64,000 bases of DNA, from contig JAPQWV010000001.1 of assembly GCA_027422505.1 (NCBI GenBank), positions 6,386,001-6,450,000 of the forward strand, read 5' to 3'. Shown one piece after another: positions 40,527 to 51,339 of the stretch (within the stretch, counting starts at the first letter, position 1; the number at the start of each line of letters is the position of its first letter). Under the pieces are notes generated by a model. That model was not told where the DNA came from. It saw only the letters and a list, made by a program, of their open reading frames with translations, and did no database searches. Both the position numbers and the translations under genes were made by a program. The stretch comes from Craterostigma plantagineum (Eukaryota; Streptophyta; Magnoliopsida; Lamiales; Linderniaceae).

Positions 40527-41114
40527 CTTAAACTAGTTGGCTGCTGCAACAGTATAGGCTTAAACAACTTCGAGTTAGAGCTATGCTAATTTTTTGTACA
40601 AAGACAAGGAAAATGATCATTAAGATAGTGACAGGGGAACAAATCGAAATACGATATGATCAATTATCCTTAGATTATGGGTCGAATCACATGGTATGTA
40701 TGTTAGGGAAAAAATGTGAACAGATTTATATTCTAATCAGTCGAAAAATCCACAGCATGTGCACAAGTAACAAATCGGCTATAGTTTCCCCATTCATTCA
40801 TATGGAAGATCACAAATCAATTCCAACGTAACAACAATCAAAATCTGATGTAATTATACGCAAGCAATCAACAGTTTTACGTTAAATACGTACAACGCCC
40901 AGAATTAAAGCACTCATCATTCATTCGTTCATTCATTCAATGAACGAACGACACACCTCGACAATTCATCAAACAAGACAAAAAATCACCTTTTCGTTAA
41001 ACCGATTTGAGAAAACAAAAAGGAGCGTCTTCGATTGATTCGAGTTTCGACCACACAGCACACCCAACACGAAGCAATTCCAAAATGAGGGAATATGAGA
41101 GTTTTGGGGGGGGG

Positions 41115-41131
41115 ACTTTTATATATAGACG
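41115..41131 (-). promoter_or_regulatory. Actin TATA box
   Basis: CTATATATAAAAG on the minus strand lies about 600 bp upstream of the actin ATG, consistent with a transcription start near 41085 followed by a leader intron. A run of G (41105-41114 on the plus strand) adjoins it. Confidence 0.7.
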
Positions 41132-41240
41132 AATGAGCGGAGCATTCGCGCGTCTACCTAAGCGTACGGTCGATTGTTATTGTTGTTTTTTACATGTTTT
41201 GTTTTGGTTTTTTCCTTTCATTATTAGAGAACTGTGGTGT

Positions 41241-41304
41241 GCCACTCAATGGTCTCTTTTCGCGTGAACTCTCACGATCTTCATTTTTATTTCATTTTCT
41301 TTTA
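41241..41304. repeat. Duplicated segment, unit I left part
   Basis: From GCCACTCAATGGTCTC this stretch matches 50820-50884 (unit II). Unit I continues after the GGTATAAT-array element at 48410-48485. Confidence 0.7.
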
Positions 41305-42090
41305 GGGCAAATTCCTTATCAGTCCCCTTAGTATTTTAAAATTCCTCTTAAATACGCCTTAAATTATTTATTCCTTTTATAAGTACCTATTTGAAATATT
41401 CTTCCTGTTTAGTACCTACAATGGTCTTTTCAGCGTTCAAAAGACGATAATATCTCTGTCTCACATATTAAAAAAAGCTGAATAATTATTGTCACATGAA
41501 TTATACCAAAACAATTCGTTATTATACCAACAAAATTGAACATTATACCAGAAATGGTGAAATTATACCATCTATTTTAGTTATTATACCAGTAACAAAT
41601 GATATTCGAATTTTATACAATGAAATTGGACATTATACCAACTGATTATGTTATTATACCATAAATTATAGAAATTGTACCATCTGTTTTCGTAATTATA
41701 CAAATAAATAAAGGTATTATAATTTTATACCAAACAATTAGGCATTATACCAACTGTTTTTGGTATTATACCAGAAATTGAGGAAATTATACCATCTATT
41801 TCGTTATTATACCAGTAAATATTGTATTTCTAATTTTATACGGCGAAATTAAATAATATACCAACTAATTTTCCAACTATATCATAATTTGTGGAAATTA
41901 TACCATCTATTTTCGTTGTTATACCATTTATCTTCGTTATTATATCATCTATTTTCGTTATTATACCAATAAAAAGTTATTTTAATTTTATACAACAAAA
42001 TTGGAAATTATGCCAAACTTTGCTACTATACCAGAAATTGTAGATATTATACCATCTGTTATTAGGGTTCAATTTTGTTGGTATAATAAC

Positions 42091-42860
42091 TGTCGGGAAA
42101 AGCGATCCTAAACCTCGCCGGAGGTCGCCGGAATCGGCCGGAGAAGATGATCGAATGAAGAACAAAGCTGGAAATGATGAAAATGGTTCAAACTTCAGGA
42201 ACCGTTGGATCGTTCTGCCCGCGAGATCGGATGGATCTGATTTAAAGACGATGTTTAAACCTGGCTCGTTGGATAAGGCGCGAAGTAAGATCAGAGGCTC
42301 AGATTAAAAGCAAGGTGATAAAGCGGATAATAAATATCGAGCGTTGGATCTAAATCGGACGGTTCACGTTGAAGACGTGATTTCACTTATAAAGACGTCA
42401 CACGCCTTATGCGGCTTCACGTGCAAAGCATGGAATACGTGGACGATTGTGGTACGTCGGATCAGATCAAGCGGACGAACGAGATTGATCGCAAGTCACA
42501 CTTTAAGTGTGAATTCTGCTGTATAAATTCTGCAATTTCAGGTTTAATCTTTGATCTTTGAGCGATTATAACTTTGTATACAGTGAGAATCACGGTGAGG
42601 TCAAAACACGAAACTTGTAGAGGACTGCGAGCTCTGTAAGAGTCGTGTTGGTGATTAATACAAAGGAGGCTCAGTTGATCCGTGGACGTAGGCTGAACAC
42701 AGCCAAACCACGTTAAAAGCTCTGTTAGAGTGTGTGTGTGTGTTTGAGTTGCTGTTTTTGGGTTGATTAATCTGTGTTATAGCTTGAATCGATCCTAGAG
42801 CTAGCATACACTGGAAAGTTCATTGAATCATGAATCCAACGGTATACCCATTCCTCAACA
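42091..42860 (+). repeat. LTR a of the tandem gag element
   Basis: 770 bp. It differs from the other two by single bases (TGTCGGGAA start here, TGTCAGGAA in the others). Confidence 0.92.
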
Positions 42861-42899
42861 AGTGGTGTGATGAGCGTGGACGAGAGCTCGATTCCCGGA

Positions 42900-44160
42900 A
42901 TGGCTACCATGACGAAGTTCGAGATGGAGGTGTTTAATGGTTCGAACGATTTTGGGTTGTGGAAGCTCAAGATGAAGGCGGTGCTCGTGCGAAGGGGCTG
43001 GAGGAGGCTCTCAAGCCCGAGGCTGAGATGGAACCGGCCACTTTAACGGCAGCCGCGAAGGGAGAAGGCATACTCAACGCTGACATTGTCTCTATCAGAA
43101 CAAGTGCTTCGAAGGGTGGCTTCGGAGACTCGGCTAAGGGGATTTGGAAGAAGCTTGATGCTCTCTACATGACCAAGTCCTGGGCTCGAAGGTTGCAAGT
43201 CAAGCAAGCTCTCTATAGGTTCCAAATGGAGGAGACAGCTCCTCTAGACGAGCAAGTAAACCAGTTTCAAAAACTGGTACTTGCAAAATATCGGGGAGGA
43301 GATCAAGGACGAAGATCAAACTCTATTGTTGCTGTGCTCACCGCCCAAAAGCCACGATTACTTCAAGGAGGCTCTTCCCTATGGAAGGGAGAAGCTCAAT
43401 ATGGAGGATGTGATGTCCGCGTTAAGCAAAAAGCAGCTAAACAATAGATATTCATCAAAACTAATTGCTGAAAATGCAGGTATGGATGAATGCTTATGGT
43501 GCAGAATAAGGCCAAATCGTGGAAGAAGGCAAAGAGAAGGAGCATCCGGAGCCTAAGAGGTGCTGCCACTGCAACGAGGTGGGGCACTTCAAGAGATCTT
43601 GCCCAAAGCTGCAAAATGGAGGAAGTGCGAACTAGGCTAACTTGGCGGACGATGGTTTCGAGTATGCCGAGGCTCTCAACGTCTCCGAGCTTGAGAAGAG
43701 TGGGGAATGGACCTAGACTCTGGCTCAAGCTCCCACATAACCTGCAAGAAGGAATGGATGCATGACTTCAAGGCATTGAAGGGGAAAACCGTCAAGCTAG
43801 GCGATGGGAAAAGCTATGTCCGGGGCTGTGGTTCCATCCGAATGAGGTTGGCAAATGGAGTGTTCTTAAAGGATGTAAGGTATGTCCCAGAGTTGAAGAG
43901 GAACCTAATATCCATCGGGCCTTGGATAGTAGGGGATACAACGCTCAAGTTGCAGCCGGAAAAACTCAAGTGCAAAAACAGGGCAGGCTGATTTTGGAGG
44001 GGATTAAAAGGCGTGATATCTACATCTTGAAGGGATGCTCTGTGGTGACAACCATACCTGGAAAACCTATCGAATGTGGGGGTAATAATAAGGTCAAGAG
44101 GAACCCCAGAAAACCTCGGAACGAGGTGGAGAAAGGTCAAGCAAAAGGAAAGCTCCAACC
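42900..44160 (+). pseudogene. Gag-protease remnant, first unit
   Basis: Starts ATG at 42900 with Copia gag sequence (EMEVFNGSNDFGLWKLK), shifts frame after KAVLV, then LYMTKSWARRLQVKQALY and EQVNQFQKL (UBN2-type gag), a CCHC zinc knuckle (CCHCNEVGHFKRSC at about 43562), protease DSGSSSH (about 43713) and a pre-integrase-like stretch to about 44030. Several frameshifts and stops separate these, the first shared with the second unit. The protein is not translatable as one piece from either unit. Confidence 0.8.
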
Positions 44161-44822
44161 AAAAATTTGAAACTGCTACTGGACTGGTCTTAATGGGTTC
44201 GAACGAGGATCTTTCGGAGATCGAAATGGAGCTGTTCGTGTCAAGGGATGAAGGCACCTCAAGGTCACATGGTAGGGTGGTCTCGGAGGTGGGGAATGTC
44301 TCCGAAATCGGGGAGGAAGATGGCGAAAACTCGGTGGCAAGATGGAAGGAAAATTCTAAAAATTCTGTTTTCTCTAACTCTGAAGTGGGCTGTTTTTCAG
44401 GGTTTCGTGCAGCTGAGGCTTTGGATGCAAAGAAAGCTAAAAGGAAAGTGTTCTCTAGCCGGAGGGGAGTCTGTGAGGTGGCTCAAGAGGCTAGGATCGA
44501 GGGATCTTCAAGTGAAGCGAAGATGGTGAGCTCAAAGGTTCAAATTGATTCCAAGTGGGAAATTTCAATCCTACTTGGAGTTGGCAAGTATACTTTTGAG
44601 GCTCGAAGCTCATAAGGGAGCTAGGTGATCAACTGAGCAAGAGAGTGTTAATTGTGGTGGAGCTTTGATGGGGTTTCGAAGTTCACGAATTGGTTCCCAT
44701 GTGAAAGAAAGATGATGGTGAAGCTGATTTTGGGGCGAGTTCAAGTAAGTGTAGCACGCAAGTTTGGGCAGCTATGAGGATGCTTGGAGTTGGGATCGCG
44801 AGGTTGTATTCTAGGTGGAGTT
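44161..44822 (+). other. 3' internal region of the first tandem unit
   Basis: After gag-protease, about 650 bp lacks any recognised pol domain. A 179-codon open frame spans 44076-44615, rich in S, E and K (for example SEVGNVSEIGEEDGENSV), matched in the second unit by 46725-47264 in a shifted frame. The function is unknown. It may be degenerate pol-replacement sequence or captured DNA. Confidence 0.5.
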
Positions 44823-45592
44823 TGTCAGGAAGAGCGATCCTAAACCTCGCCGGAGGTCGCCGGAATCGGCCGGAGAAGATGATCGAATGAAGAACAAAGC
44901 TGGAAATGATGAAAATGGTTCAAACTTCAGGAACCGTTGGATCGTTCTGCCCGCGAGATCGGATGGATCTGATTTAAAGACGATGTTTAAACCTGGCTCG
45001 TTGGATAAGGCGCGAAGTAAGATCAGAGGCTCAGATTAAAAGCAAGGTGATAAAGCGGATAATAAATATCGAGCGTTGGATCTAAATCGGACGGTTCACG
45101 TTGAAGACGTGATTGCACTTATAAAGACGTCACACGCCTTATGCGGCTTCACGTGCAAAGCATGGAATACGTGGACGATTGTGGTACGTCGGATCAGATC
45201 AAGCGGACGAACGAGATTGATCGCAAGTCACACTTTAAGTGTGAATTCTGCTGTATAAATTCTGCAATTTCAGGTTTAATCTTTGATCTTTGAGCGATTA
45301 TAACTTTGTATACAGTGAGAATCACGGTGAGGTCAAAACACGAAACTTGTAGAGGACTGCGAGCTCTGTAAGAGTCGTGTTGGTGATTAATACAAAGGAG
45401 GCTCAGTTGATCCGTGGACGTAGGCTGAACACAGCCAAACCACGTTAAAAGCTCTGTTAGAGTGTGTGTGTGTGTTTGAGTTGCTGTTTTTGGGTTGATT
45501 AATCTGTGTTATAGCTTGAATCGATCCTAGAGCTAGCATACACTGGAAAGTTCATTGAATCATGAATCCAACGGTATACCCATTCCTCAACA
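44823..45592 (+). repeat. LTR b (shared central LTR) of the tandem gag element
   Basis: 770 bp, the 3' LTR of the first unit and the 5' LTR of the second. Confidence 0.92.
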
Positions 45593-45630
45593 AGTGGTGT
45601 GATGAGCGGGACGAGAGCTCGATTCCCGGA

Positions 45631-46900
45631 ATGGCTACCATGACGAAGTTCGAGATGGAGGTGTTTAATGGTTCGAACGATTTTGGGTTGTGGAAGCTCA
45701 AGATGAAGGCGGTGCTCGTGCGAAGGGGCTGGAGGAGGCTCTCAAGCCCGAGGCTGAGATGGAACCGGCCACTTTAACGGCAGCCGCGAAGGGAGAAGGC
45801 ATACTCAACGCTGACATTGTCTCTATCAGAACAAGTGCTTCGAAGGGTGGCTTCGGAGACTCGGCTAAGGGGATTTGGAAGAAGCTTGATGCTCTCTACA
45901 TGACCAAGTCCTGGGCTCGAAGGTTGCAAGTCAAGCAAGCTCTCTATAGGTTCCAAATGGAGGAGACAGCTCCTCTAGACGAGCAAGTAAACCAGTTTCA
46001 AAAACTGGTACTTGCAAAATATCGGGGAGGAGATCAAGGACGAAGATCAAACTCTATTGTTGCTGTGCTCACCGCCCAAAAGCCACGATTACTTTAAGGA
46101 GGCTCTTCCCTATGGAAGGGAGAAGCTCAATATGGAGGATGTGATGTCCGCGTTAAGCAAAAAGCAGCTAAACAATAGATATTCATCAAAACTAATTGCT
46201 GAAAATGCAGGTATGGATGAATGCTTATGGTGCAGAATAAGGCCAAATCGTGGAAGAAGGCAAAGAGAAGGAGCATCCGGAGCCTAAGAGGTGCTGCCAC
46301 TGCAACGAGTGGGGCACTTCAAGAGATCTTGCCCAAAGCTGCAAAATGGAGGAAGTGCGAACTAGGCTAACTTGGCGGACGATGGTTTCGAGTATGCCGA
46401 GGCTCTCAACGTCTCCGAGCTTGAGAAGAGTGGGGAATGGACCTAGACTCTGGCTCAAGCTCCCACATAACCTGCAAGAAGGAATGGATGCATGACTTCA
46501 AGGCATTGAAGGGGAAAACCGTCAAGCTAGGCGATGGGAAAAGCTATGTCCGGGGCTGTGGTTCCATCCGAATGAGGTTGGCAAATGGAGTGTTCTTAAA
46601 GGATGTAAGGTATGTCCCAGAGTTGAAGAGGAACCTAATATCCATCGGGCCTTGGATAGTAGGGGATACAACGCTCAAGTTGCAGCCGGAAAAACTCAAG
46701 TGCAAAAACAGGGCAGGCTGATTTTTGGAGGGGATTAAAAGGCGTGATATCTACATCTTGAAGGGATGCTCTGTGGTGACAACCATACCTGGAAAACCTA
46801 TCGAATGTGGGGGTAATAATAAGGTCAAGAGGAACCCCAGAAAACCTCGGAACGAGGTGGAGAAAGGTCAAGCAAAAGGAAAGCTCCAACCAAAAATTTT
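45631..46900 (+). pseudogene. Gag-protease remnant, second unit
   Basis: Same layout as the first unit. It carries the same frameshift after KAVLV and, in addition, a one-base deletion inside the zinc knuckle (ACGAGTGGGGC instead of ACGAGGTGGGGC) plus C-to-T in a stop codon context near 46094. Confidence 0.8.
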
Positions 46901-47558
46901 GAAAACTGCTACTGGACTGGTCTTAATGGGTTCGAACGAGGATCTTTCGGAGATCGAAATGGAGCTGTTCGTGTCAAGGGATGAAGGCACCTCAAGGTCA
47001 CATGGTAGGGTGGTCTCGGAGGTGGAGAATGTCTCCGAAATCGGGGAGGAAGATGGCGAAAACTCGGTGGCAAGATGGAAGGAAAATTCTAAAAATTCTG
47101 TTTTCTCTAACTCTGAAGTGGGCTGTTTTTCAGGGGGTTTCGTGCAGCTGAGGCTTTGGATGCAAAGAAAGCTAAAAGGAAAGTGTTCTCTAGCCGGAGG
47201 GGAGTCTGTGAGGTGGCTCAAGAGGCTAGGATCGAGGGATCTTCAAGTGAAGCGAAGATGGTGAGCTCAAAGGTTCAAATTGATTCCAAGTGGGAAATTT
47301 CAATCCTACTTGGAGTTGGCAAGTATACTTTTGAGGCTCGAAGCTCATAAGGGAGCTAGGTGATCAACTGAGCAAGAGAGTGTTAATTGTGGTGGAGCTT
47401 TGATGGGGGTTTCGAAGTTCACGAATTGGTTCCCATGTGAAAGAAAGATGATGGTGAAGCTGATTTTGGGGCGAGTTCAAGTAAGTGTAGCACGCAAGTT
47501 TGGGCAGCTATGAGGATGCTTGGAGTTGGGATCGCGAGGTTGTATTCTAGGTGGAGTT

Positions 47559-48326
47559 TGTCAGGAAGAGCGATCCTAAACCTCGCCGGAGGTCGCCGGA
47601 ATCGGCCGGAGAAGATGATCGAATGAAGAACAAAGCTGGAAATGATGAAAATGGTTCAAACTTCAGGAACCGTTGGATCGTTCTGCCGCGAGATCGGATG
47701 GATCTGATTTAAAGACGATGTTTAAACCTGGCTCGTTGGATAAGGCGCGAAGTAAGATCAGAGGCTCAGATTAAAAGCAAGGTGATAAGCGGATAATAAA
47801 TATCGAGCGTTGGATCTAAATCGGACGGTTCACGTTGAAGACGTGATTTCACTTATAAAGACGTCACACACGCCTTATGCGGCTTCACGTGCAAAGCATG
47901 GAATACGTGGACGATTGTGGTACGTCGGATCAGATCAAGCGGACGAACGAGATTGATCGCAAGTCACACTTTAAGTGTGAATTCTGCTGTATAAATTCTG
48001 CAATTTCAGGTTTAATCTTTGATCTTTGAGCGATTATAACTTTGTATACAGTGAGAATCACGGTGAGGTCAAAACACGAAACTTGTAGAGGACTGCGAGC
48101 TCTGTAAGAGTCGTGTTGGTGATTAATACAAAGGAGGCTCAGTTGATCCGTGGACGTAGGCTGAACACAGCCAAACCACGTTAAAAGCTCTATTAGAGTG
48201 TGTGTGTGTGTTTGAGTTGCTGTTTTTGGGTTGATTAATCTGTGTTATAGCTTGAATCGATCCTAGAGCTAGCATACACTGGAAAGTACATTGAATCACG
48301 AATCCAACGGTACCCATTCCTCAACA
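47559..48326 (+). repeat. LTR c of the tandem gag element
   Basis: 768 bp. It has a few private changes near its end (ATTGAATCACGAATCC and loss of TA before CCCATTCC) and is followed by the target-site flank ATAAG. Confidence 0.9.
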
Positions 48327-48409
48327 ATAAGATAACAGTTGGTACAATTTCCAATTTAACATTATTCTGTTGGTATAATTAGAATAACCGTTGGTATAAT
48401 AATCAAAAC

Positions 48410-48543
48410 AAGTACTTTTATTTTACTCGATAGCTACGCTTACCTTGAATTAAATCTATAACAAAAAACTTACATATATATTTATATTAGAAAGGCCTTA
48501 ATTAATTACATTGGATATTTTTTTACTTGATAAGAATTCAATT
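48410..48543. repeat. Duplicated segment, unit I right part and unit II start
   Basis: 48410-48485 matches sequence around the hAT-like MITE and array copy C in unit II (50901-51330, 52590 onward) but lacks both insertions, so it is their empty site. From 48486 ('attagaaaggcctta') the sequence restarts as unit II and matches 62398-62460. Confidence 0.75.
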
Positions 48544-48821
48544 CATGGGTTGTCCTATGTAGAGGCTCGGGGGCCATTGACCACCCGGCCGCCGAAGAAA
48601 AAAACTAGTAGTATAGCTTGGTTGTTCATCAATGGAGTTTTTAGCTTGAGGAAGAACAAGATAGTACCAGTAATTAGGGTTATTTTGATTTTAAAATTAT
48701 ATAATTGGGCTTTTCTTTACCTTTGGATCATTATATTTTTTGTACACGTTTTGGGCCAATACCCATTTGTAATCCCATTACTTGAATAGTGAAAAAGCCC
48801 TAGAGAAAGATTAAGTAACCA

Positions 48822-49108
48822 ATGAAGCATTGGTCTAGTGGTCAAGGTGGAGGGCTTAAGGTCTTTGTGGTAAGGTCCTGGGATCGAATCCCCCCTCCCA
48901 CAATTTCCTTGAGGAGTCCCCATGGACCTAAGGCCCATGACTAAGTCCCGCCTTTGGAGTGTGTGACGCTAAGCCTCCGCCAGGTCTGTGTGGCGCAAAA
49001 AGCCCACGCCGGTATTTAGGGGCTAGCCCATAGGCAGGTCGAGTAGAGATACCTCGAGACATTAAAAAAAGATAAAATAAAAAGTAAAAAACAAATAAAA
49101 CTCTCCAC
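48822..49108 (+). mobile_element. tRNA-derived SINE nested in the hAT element
   Basis: A-box TGGTCTAGTGG at 48831-48841 and B-box GGGATCGAATCC at 48880-48891 are at tRNA-like spacing. A roughly 170-bp unrelated body and an A-rich tail (about 49060-49108) follow. This is the standard plant tRNA-SINE layout. Confidence 0.8.
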
Positions 49109-49419
49109 ACCATCACCAGACGACAAGAAAGAAAACAAAAGTGAACATTCCAGTTGAGTACAATACAACAAGGCAGCGAAGCAATTAGCAAACAAGAAAA
49201 GCCATTTTCGATTGTAAGGTTTTTTTCCTGCTATACACTAATACCTTATTTATTTAATTTATTGAAAATTTGTCATCGATGTTATTCGACTATTCATTTG
49301 TGTTTTAATATAGTTCTAGATTTCTTTGATTTAGGTTTCATATTTTGTTTCAATTTTGAATATTCATAAAATTGAAATGATTATGTAGGGAATGCAAGTA
49401 TGAATAAATGGGTTATTTA

Positions 49420-50363
49420 AACAAGAAGAAACTCGGAATCGTCTCCAAAAGTTGGCACATAAGCCGATTATGTGATCAAAGGCGAATGAGGTTGGTCCTA
49501 ATGATGATCAAAGTCGTAAAAGAGGTCGGGTGGATGAGTTATTAGACAGCGATATAAATGTGATCCGGCATTACGCAAGCCGATTAATAGCTGTCCTACT
49601 GAAGTTAGAGATGACTTGTGGAGACAATATATAGCGAAAGGCCCTTGTCAACCAATTGATCATATTTTTCCATCAAGTAATTTTAGCAGCTATGAACGGA
49701 AGTTTCGAAAGACTCTTGATGGGCAACAGAAGACATATCTTCATTATTATAAGATCGACATTTTATTGTAAGTATCTATTTCAATTTATTTAATATGAAA
49801 TATACTTATATGTCTGACATTTTTTTGTTCAATGATAGGTAATTGATCTTATTTCTCAAGAAATGAACAACCGTTTCACGGAATCAAACTCGGAGTTGCT
49901 TATGTGTATAGATTGACCTGATCCTTGAAATGCATTCAATTCTTTTGATCACGAGCAGTTGGCCCGTCTAGCTGAGTTATATTCAGAAGATTTTTTTGCT
50001 GTTGATATTTCTGAATTGAAATATCAACTAAAGACGCAACTTTCATGAGAACGGTCCGACTTTCTCCGACCTCAAAGACATTGGAGATCTTTCGAAGAAA
50101 ATGGTAGAGATTGATTGTCATTCTGGGTTTCCTTTGGTCTATCGACTTATTAGGTTGACATTAGTCTTACCTGTTGCAACATCAACTGGTGAAAGATCTT
50201 TCTCTGCATTGAAGATAATCAAGACAGATTTGCGTAACAAGATGGGAGACGAGTTTCTGTGCATTGCTTAATATTTTATATAGAGAAACACATCTTTGTC
50301 AAAGTTGAAGCCGAAGCAATTTTGCAAGAATTTCAGATGATGCGATCTCTTCGAATGTAATTA
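49420..50363 (+). pseudogene. hAT transposase remnant (ZMYM/TTF-type)
   Basis: Conceptual translation shows the N-terminal TTF-type block (DPALRKPINSCPTEVRDD, KGPCQPIDHIFP) near 49560-49660 and the C-terminal dimerisation domain (LPVATSTGERSFSALKIIK, RNKMGDEFL, YIEKHIF) at 50140-50300. The middle with the catalytic core is almost entirely missing, and stops and frameshifts interrupt what remains. It cannot be functional. Confidence 0.75.
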
Positions 50364-50530
50364 CCACCAAAGAAGCATCCTTGTATTGCTAGTGCTTCAG
50401 TCAACCGTAGAAATTGATTTTTATTTTTATTCGGTATTATTATTCTAGATGTATTAATGATTTGACGTCGATGGAAAGCAACACAACTCTAACGAGTCCC
50501 CCCAACTGTAAAATCCTATGTCCCCCTCTG

Positions 50531-50926
50531 ATTCAATTCAACCATCTATGATGTCCGAAAAACAAACAATGCTTAAAGCTCTACATGCCATGCAAATGGT
50601 GAGCGAAAGTCATTGTTCCGTCCCGACTACAAAGGCCAAATGATTACGTTGACGATGAGATGTTTAGATTATTTACATGGACATCGATTCATCTCAACAT
50701 CTATTAATATTTTTTAATTGAACACATAGTTGATTATTATTAATTCAAAGTCTATCTCATCATCTGTTTCACGATCATCAGACGAACGTGTTAAAAACCA
50801 ACTACGTAAGCTCAGAGACTGCCACTCAATGGTCTCTCTTTTCGCTTGAACTCACGTTCTTCATTTTTATTTCGTTCTTTTCTTATGTAACGGCAACGGC
50901 AAGTACTTTATTTTACTCGACAGCTA
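50531..50926. repeat. Duplicated segment, unit II continuation
   Basis: About 285 bp (50531-50820) matches 62455-62739 with few changes (for example GATGTTTAGATTATTTACAT), and from GCCACTCAATGG it matches unit I at 41241. Confidence 0.8.
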
Positions 50927-51293
50927 GAGCTGTCAAAATGGGGGACCGGCACGCTCGGCGGGCTGCGGGCCAAGTGGGCCAGGCCCGTCGCCTAGATATA
51001 TTTTTAATTTTTTTTTTGTATTTTTATTTTATAATTTAATTTATTAATTAATAGATATTTAATAATAACTTATGGATAAATAACGTATTAATTATATATT
51101 TTTAAATATATATGTTATTAATTAATAATCATTAACTATTAAATTAATATATTTTAAATATAATATATAATATATATAATTTTATAAAACTGGCGGGCTG
51201 GCCCGTGGGCGGGCCTAAAATATCCCAACCCAGCCCTCCCTTTTTTAGGGGGCGGGGCGAGCCGGCCCGCGGGTCATGGGCTCAATTAGCTCT
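50927..51293. mobile_element. hAT-like MITE
   Basis: The ends AGAGCTGTCAAAATGGG and the inverted AGAGCTAATTGAGCCC enclose GC-rich arms of GGGCCxGGCCCG words and an AT-rich centre. Flanks GACAGCTA and AATAGCTA each differ by one base from GATAGCTA, which is found uninterrupted in unit I at about 48429. Confidence 0.75.
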
Positions 51294-51339
51294 AATAGCT
51301 ATGTTTACCTTGAATTAAATCTATAACAAATAAAACAAT

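Larger units (their letters stand above)
42091..48326 (+). mobile_element. Tandem Copia gag-only element: LTR-internal-LTR-internal-LTR
   Basis: Three LTRs (42091-42860, 44823-45592, 47559-48326; 768-770 bp) alternate with two internal regions of 1962 and 1966 bp, all in direct orientation and almost identical. Ends are TGTCRGGAA and CCTCAACA. A degenerate tRNA-Met primer site (TGGTGTGATGAGC) follows each of the first two LTRs, and a TAGGTGGAGTT polypurine tract precedes the second and third. Flanks are ATAAC and ATAAG. Only gag and protease-like sequence is present, with no integrase core, RT or RNase H. Confidence 0.92.
41305..48409. mobile_element. GGTATAAT-array element, copy B, interrupted by the tandem gag element
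   Basis: The left terminus GGGCAAATTCCTTATCAG and the array up to 42090 match copy C. A tandem retroelement is inserted at 42091, after which only 78 bp of array (48332-48409) remains, so the right terminus is deleted. Alignment with copy C (around 52320-52345) gives the uninterrupted array sequence at the insertion point. Confidence 0.75.
48544..50530 (+). mobile_element. hAT element with degenerate transposase
   Basis: The element runs from CATGGGTTGTCC to CCCCCTCTG and is flanked by perfect 8-bp duplications ATTCAATT (48536-48543 and 50531-50538), the hAT signature. The uninterrupted site is present at about 62455-62462. It encodes a decayed ZMYM/TTF-type hAT transposase and contains a nested SINE. 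Inverted termini are poorly conserved (both begin CA on their own strand). Confidence 0.8.
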
